A stretch of DNA of 64,000 bases from an uncultured Pelagibacteraceae bacterium (lineage in GTDB: Bacteria > Pseudomonadota > Alphaproteobacteria > Pelagibacterales > Pelagibacteraceae). Of this stretch, positions 61,645-64,000 are shown one piece after another. Where the stretch lies: the NCBI GenBank assembly GCA_902583455.1, contig CACHVY010000001.1, positions 124,001 to 188,000 on the forward strand. The letters run 5' to 3'. The position numbers and the translations under genes were made by a program. Each line of letters starts with the position of its first letter. The first letter of the stretch is position 1. The notes beneath the pieces were generated by a model. It searched no databases. It was not told where the DNA came from and saw only the letters and a list, made by a program, of their open reading frames with translations.

Positions 61645-62075
61645 ATATTTATTTAATTTTAAAATCATTACATTTGATAGCTGTTATTTCTTGGATGGCT
61701 GGACTTTTATATCTACCAAGAATTTTTGTATATCATTCTGAAAATAAATTAAATAACGACATATCTGGAGTTTTTAAAATAATGGAAAGACGCCTATATT
61801 TTTACATTATGTATCCAGCAATGTTATTATCTTGGATCTTTGGAGTATCAATTATTCACTTTCAAGGAATAGAATTATTAAAAGCTAAATGGTTTTTAAT
61901 AAAAATTATCGCTGTGATTATTTTAACAGGCTATCATTTTTATCTTGGACATTGTTTAAGATCCTTTAATCAGGATTTAAATAATAGCAGCCCTAAATTT
62001 TTTAGAGTAATTAATGAAATTCCTACGATTTTACTAATATTGATTGTCTTTTTGGCGATTTTAAAGCCTATGTAG
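61641..62075 (+). CDS. hemJ: Protoporphyrinogen oxidase HemJ
   Basis: LKSLHLIAVISWMAGLLYLPRIFVYH; MERRLYFYIMYPAM; downstream of hemH. Confidence 0.93.
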   Translation: MNIYLILKSLHLIAVISWMAGLLYLPRIFVYHSENKLNNDISGVFKIMERRLYFYIMYPAMLLSWIFGVSIIHFQGIELLKAKWFLIKIIAVIILTGYHFYLGHCLRSFNQDLNNSSPKFFRVINEIPTILLILIVFLAILKPM

Positions 62076-62134
62076 GGTTGAAAAATTTATAATAATGTTT
62101 ATATTAACTGTATCTTAACAAAACTTCCCTTATC

Positions 62135-63406
62135 ATGAAAATCGAAGAACTCAAAAAAAACCCCCCAGCACAGCTTATTACGCAAGCAGAAGAGCTTGGA
62201 ATAGAAAATGCTAGCACTTTAAGAAAACAAGAAATTTTATTCGCTATACTAAAAAAACTTGCTGAAAAAGGTGAAGAAATAACTGGTATGGGTGTTTTAC
62301 AATTATTACAAGATGGCTTTGGTTTCCTTAGAGCGCTGGAATCGAATTATTTACCAGGCGCAGATGATATTTACGTAAGCCCGAGCCAAATAAGAAAATT
62401 TGGTCTTAGAACCGGAGATACTGTGGAAGGCCCTGTGAGAGCCCCTAAAGAGGGTGAAAGGTATTTTGCTCTATTACAAGTTAGCAAAATAAATAATGAA
62501 GATCCTGCAAAGTCTAGACACAAAATAGCTTTTGATAACTTAACTCCTTTGTACCCTAATAAACAATTGGTTATGGAAATTGAAACTAATAAAACTGAAA
62601 AAAAACCTGATTTAACATCAAGATTAATTGACTTAGTTAGCCCCATAGGCAAAGGTCAAAGATCATTAATTATATCTCCTCCCAAAGCAGGTAAAACCAT
62701 GATACTTCAAAGTATTGCAAACTCAATAACAGCAAATCATCCTGAGTGTTCGTTGATGGTATTATTGATTGATGAAAGACCAGAAGAGGTTACAGACATG
62801 CAAAGAACAGTCAAAGGAGAAGTCATTAGTTCCACTTTTGATGAACCAGCTCAAAGACATGTTGCTGTTGCAGAAATGGTAATTGAAAAAGCTAAAAGAC
62901 TAACAGAGCATAAAAAAGATGTAATTATATTACTGGACTCTATTACTCGTTTAGGCAGAGCTTATAATGCAGTTGTTCCAAGCTCAGGAAAAGTTTTAAC
63001 AGGAGGTGTTGATGCTAATGCTCTTCAAAGACCAAAAAGATTTTTTGGTGCCGCAAGAAACATCGAAGAAGGAGGATCTTTAACAATTATAGCTACAGCA
63101 TTAATTGATACCGGAAGCAGAATGGATGAGGTAATTTTTGAGGAATTTAAAGGAACAGGAAATAGCGAAACAATACTTGATAGAAAGATTTCAGAAAAAA
63201 GAATTTTCCCTGCAATAGACATAACTAAATCCGGAACAAGAAGAGAGGAATTATTATTTGACAAAAATGATCTTCAAAAAATGAATGTTTTAAGAAGAAT
63301 AATTGCCCCAATGGGATCTATGGATGCTATTGAGTTTATTAATTCAAAGTTAAAAGCTACTAAATCTAATTCAGAGTTTTTTACTTCAATGAACAAGCCA
63401 GCTTAA
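62135..63406 (+). CDS. rho: Transcription termination factor Rho
   Basis: [71 protein letters not shown]. Confidence 0.98.
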   Translation: MKIEELKKNPPAQLITQAEELGIENASTLRKQEILFAILKKLAEKGEEITGMGVLQLLQDGFGFLRALESNYLPGADDIYVSPSQIRKFGLRTGDTVEGPVRAPKEGERYFALLQVSKINNEDPAKSRHKIAFDNLTPLYPNKQLVMEIETNKTEKKPDLTSRLIDLVSPIGKGQRSLIISPPKAGKTMILQSIANSITANHPECSLMVLLIDERPEEVTDMQRTVKGEVISSTFDEPAQRHVAVAEMVIEKAKRLTEHKKDVIILLDSITRLGRAYNAVVPSSGKVLTGGVDANALQRPKRFFGAARNIEEGGSLTIIATALIDTGSRMDEVIFEEFKGTGNSETILDRKISEKRIFPAIDITKSGTRREELLFDKNDLQKMNVLRRIIAPMGSMDAIEFINSKLKATKSNSEFFTSMNKPA

Positions 63407-63477
63407 GCAGAAATTTTCATATTCAAGTTCGAAAAATTATTTATGTTCTTTAGCAATTCCCTCTATATACTGATGTG

Positions 63478-64000
63478 ATGACTATTTTTGCATTATCTTC
63501 AGCACCAGGACAATCAGGGGTGGCTGTAATTAGAATATCAGGCCCAGAAACAGGAAATATTATCAAATTAATTACAAATAAAGATTTACCACCTCCTAGA
63601 ACAGCAAAACTCCTAAAAATAAACAATATCAACAATTCTAGCTTAATAGATGAGGGTATAATTTTATGGTTTCCCGCTCCAAATAGCTACACAGGTGAGG
63701 ATATGGCAGAACTTCATGTACATGGAAGCAGAGGTGTAATTACAGAAATACAAAACAACCTTTTGAGTACAAAAAAATGTAGAATGGCAGAGGCAGGAGA
63801 GTTTACGAAAATAGCCTTCATCAATGGTAAAATAAACTTATTAAAAGCAGAAGCAATAGGAGATTTAATAGCTGCAGAAACGCAAATTCAGATTGATCAA
63901 GCGCAAAATATTATAAGAGGGAAAAGTTTTTTAAAATTTGAGAATATTAGGGAAAAAATTATTAAAATATTAGGGACCATGGAAGCTAAAATTGACTTTC
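63478..64000 (+). CDS. mnmE: tRNA modification GTPase MnmE/TrmE (partial, runs off the right edge)
   Basis: Hand translation MTIFALSSAPGQSGVAVIRISGPETGN...NSYTGEDMAELHVHGSRGVITEIQ...RMAEAGEFTKIAFINGKINLLKAEAIGDLI. Confidence 0.95.
   Translation, partial: MTIFALSSAPGQSGVAVIRISGPETGNIIKLITNKDLPPPRTAKLLKINNINNSSLIDEGIILWFPAPNSYTGEDMAELHVHGSRGVITEIQNNLLSTKKCRMAEAGEFTKIAFINGKINLLKAEAIGDLIAAETQIQIDQAQNIIRGKSFLKFENIREKIIKILGTMEAKIDF

Noticed and set aside
1-64000. CRISPR arrays, IS elements, prophage, toxin-antitoxin or defence islands
   Set aside because: No spaced direct repeats, transposase/integrase motifs or defence-type domains noticed; the window is mostly housekeeping and metabolic genes.

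Overview
AT-rich, densely packed window with short intergenic gaps and many overlapping genes. It looks like a streamlined alphaproteobacterial chromosome, most likely SAR11/Pelagibacterales, inferred from gene content, composition and gene order. About 65 protein genes are supported, plus one tRNA-Gly(GCC), and there is no sign of CRISPR, rRNA or mobile elements. Main blocks: (1) TRAP solute-binding protein and a 2-hydroxyacid oxidation cluster (1-6943); (2) PagL-like gene and cytochrome c maturation genes ccmHGFEDC (6953-11633); (3) a cluster of photolyase-related genes that includes a 42-aa DUF2256-type microprotein missing from the supplied ORF track (17231-23202); (4) hem/folD/tsaD and two TPR/OGT-like glycosyltransferases; (5) acs and a DUF4212/SSS symporter pair; (6) rpe-heparinase-purH, ftsK-lolA, hisEFAHB, hslVU; (7) the smr-tim44-fxsA-secB-dnaQ-coaE-aroE-maf-PPSR // hemE-hemH-hemJ-rho-mnmE arrangement, which in Alphaproteobacteria flanks the replication origin. 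The 283-bp divergent gap 59362-59644 is therefore a candidate oriC. The best leads are a PhrB-like photolyase that appears to have lost the Fe-S cysteine loop, a photolyase FAD-domain protein with no N-terminal antenna domain but a C-terminal alpha/beta-like tail, a Cys-rich secreted protein beside an ASPIC/FG-GAP protein, a strongly basic N-terminal extension on acetyl-CoA synthetase, and a 12-bp perfect inverted repeat between hspQ and ccmC. I did not find a clearly new multi-gene system.
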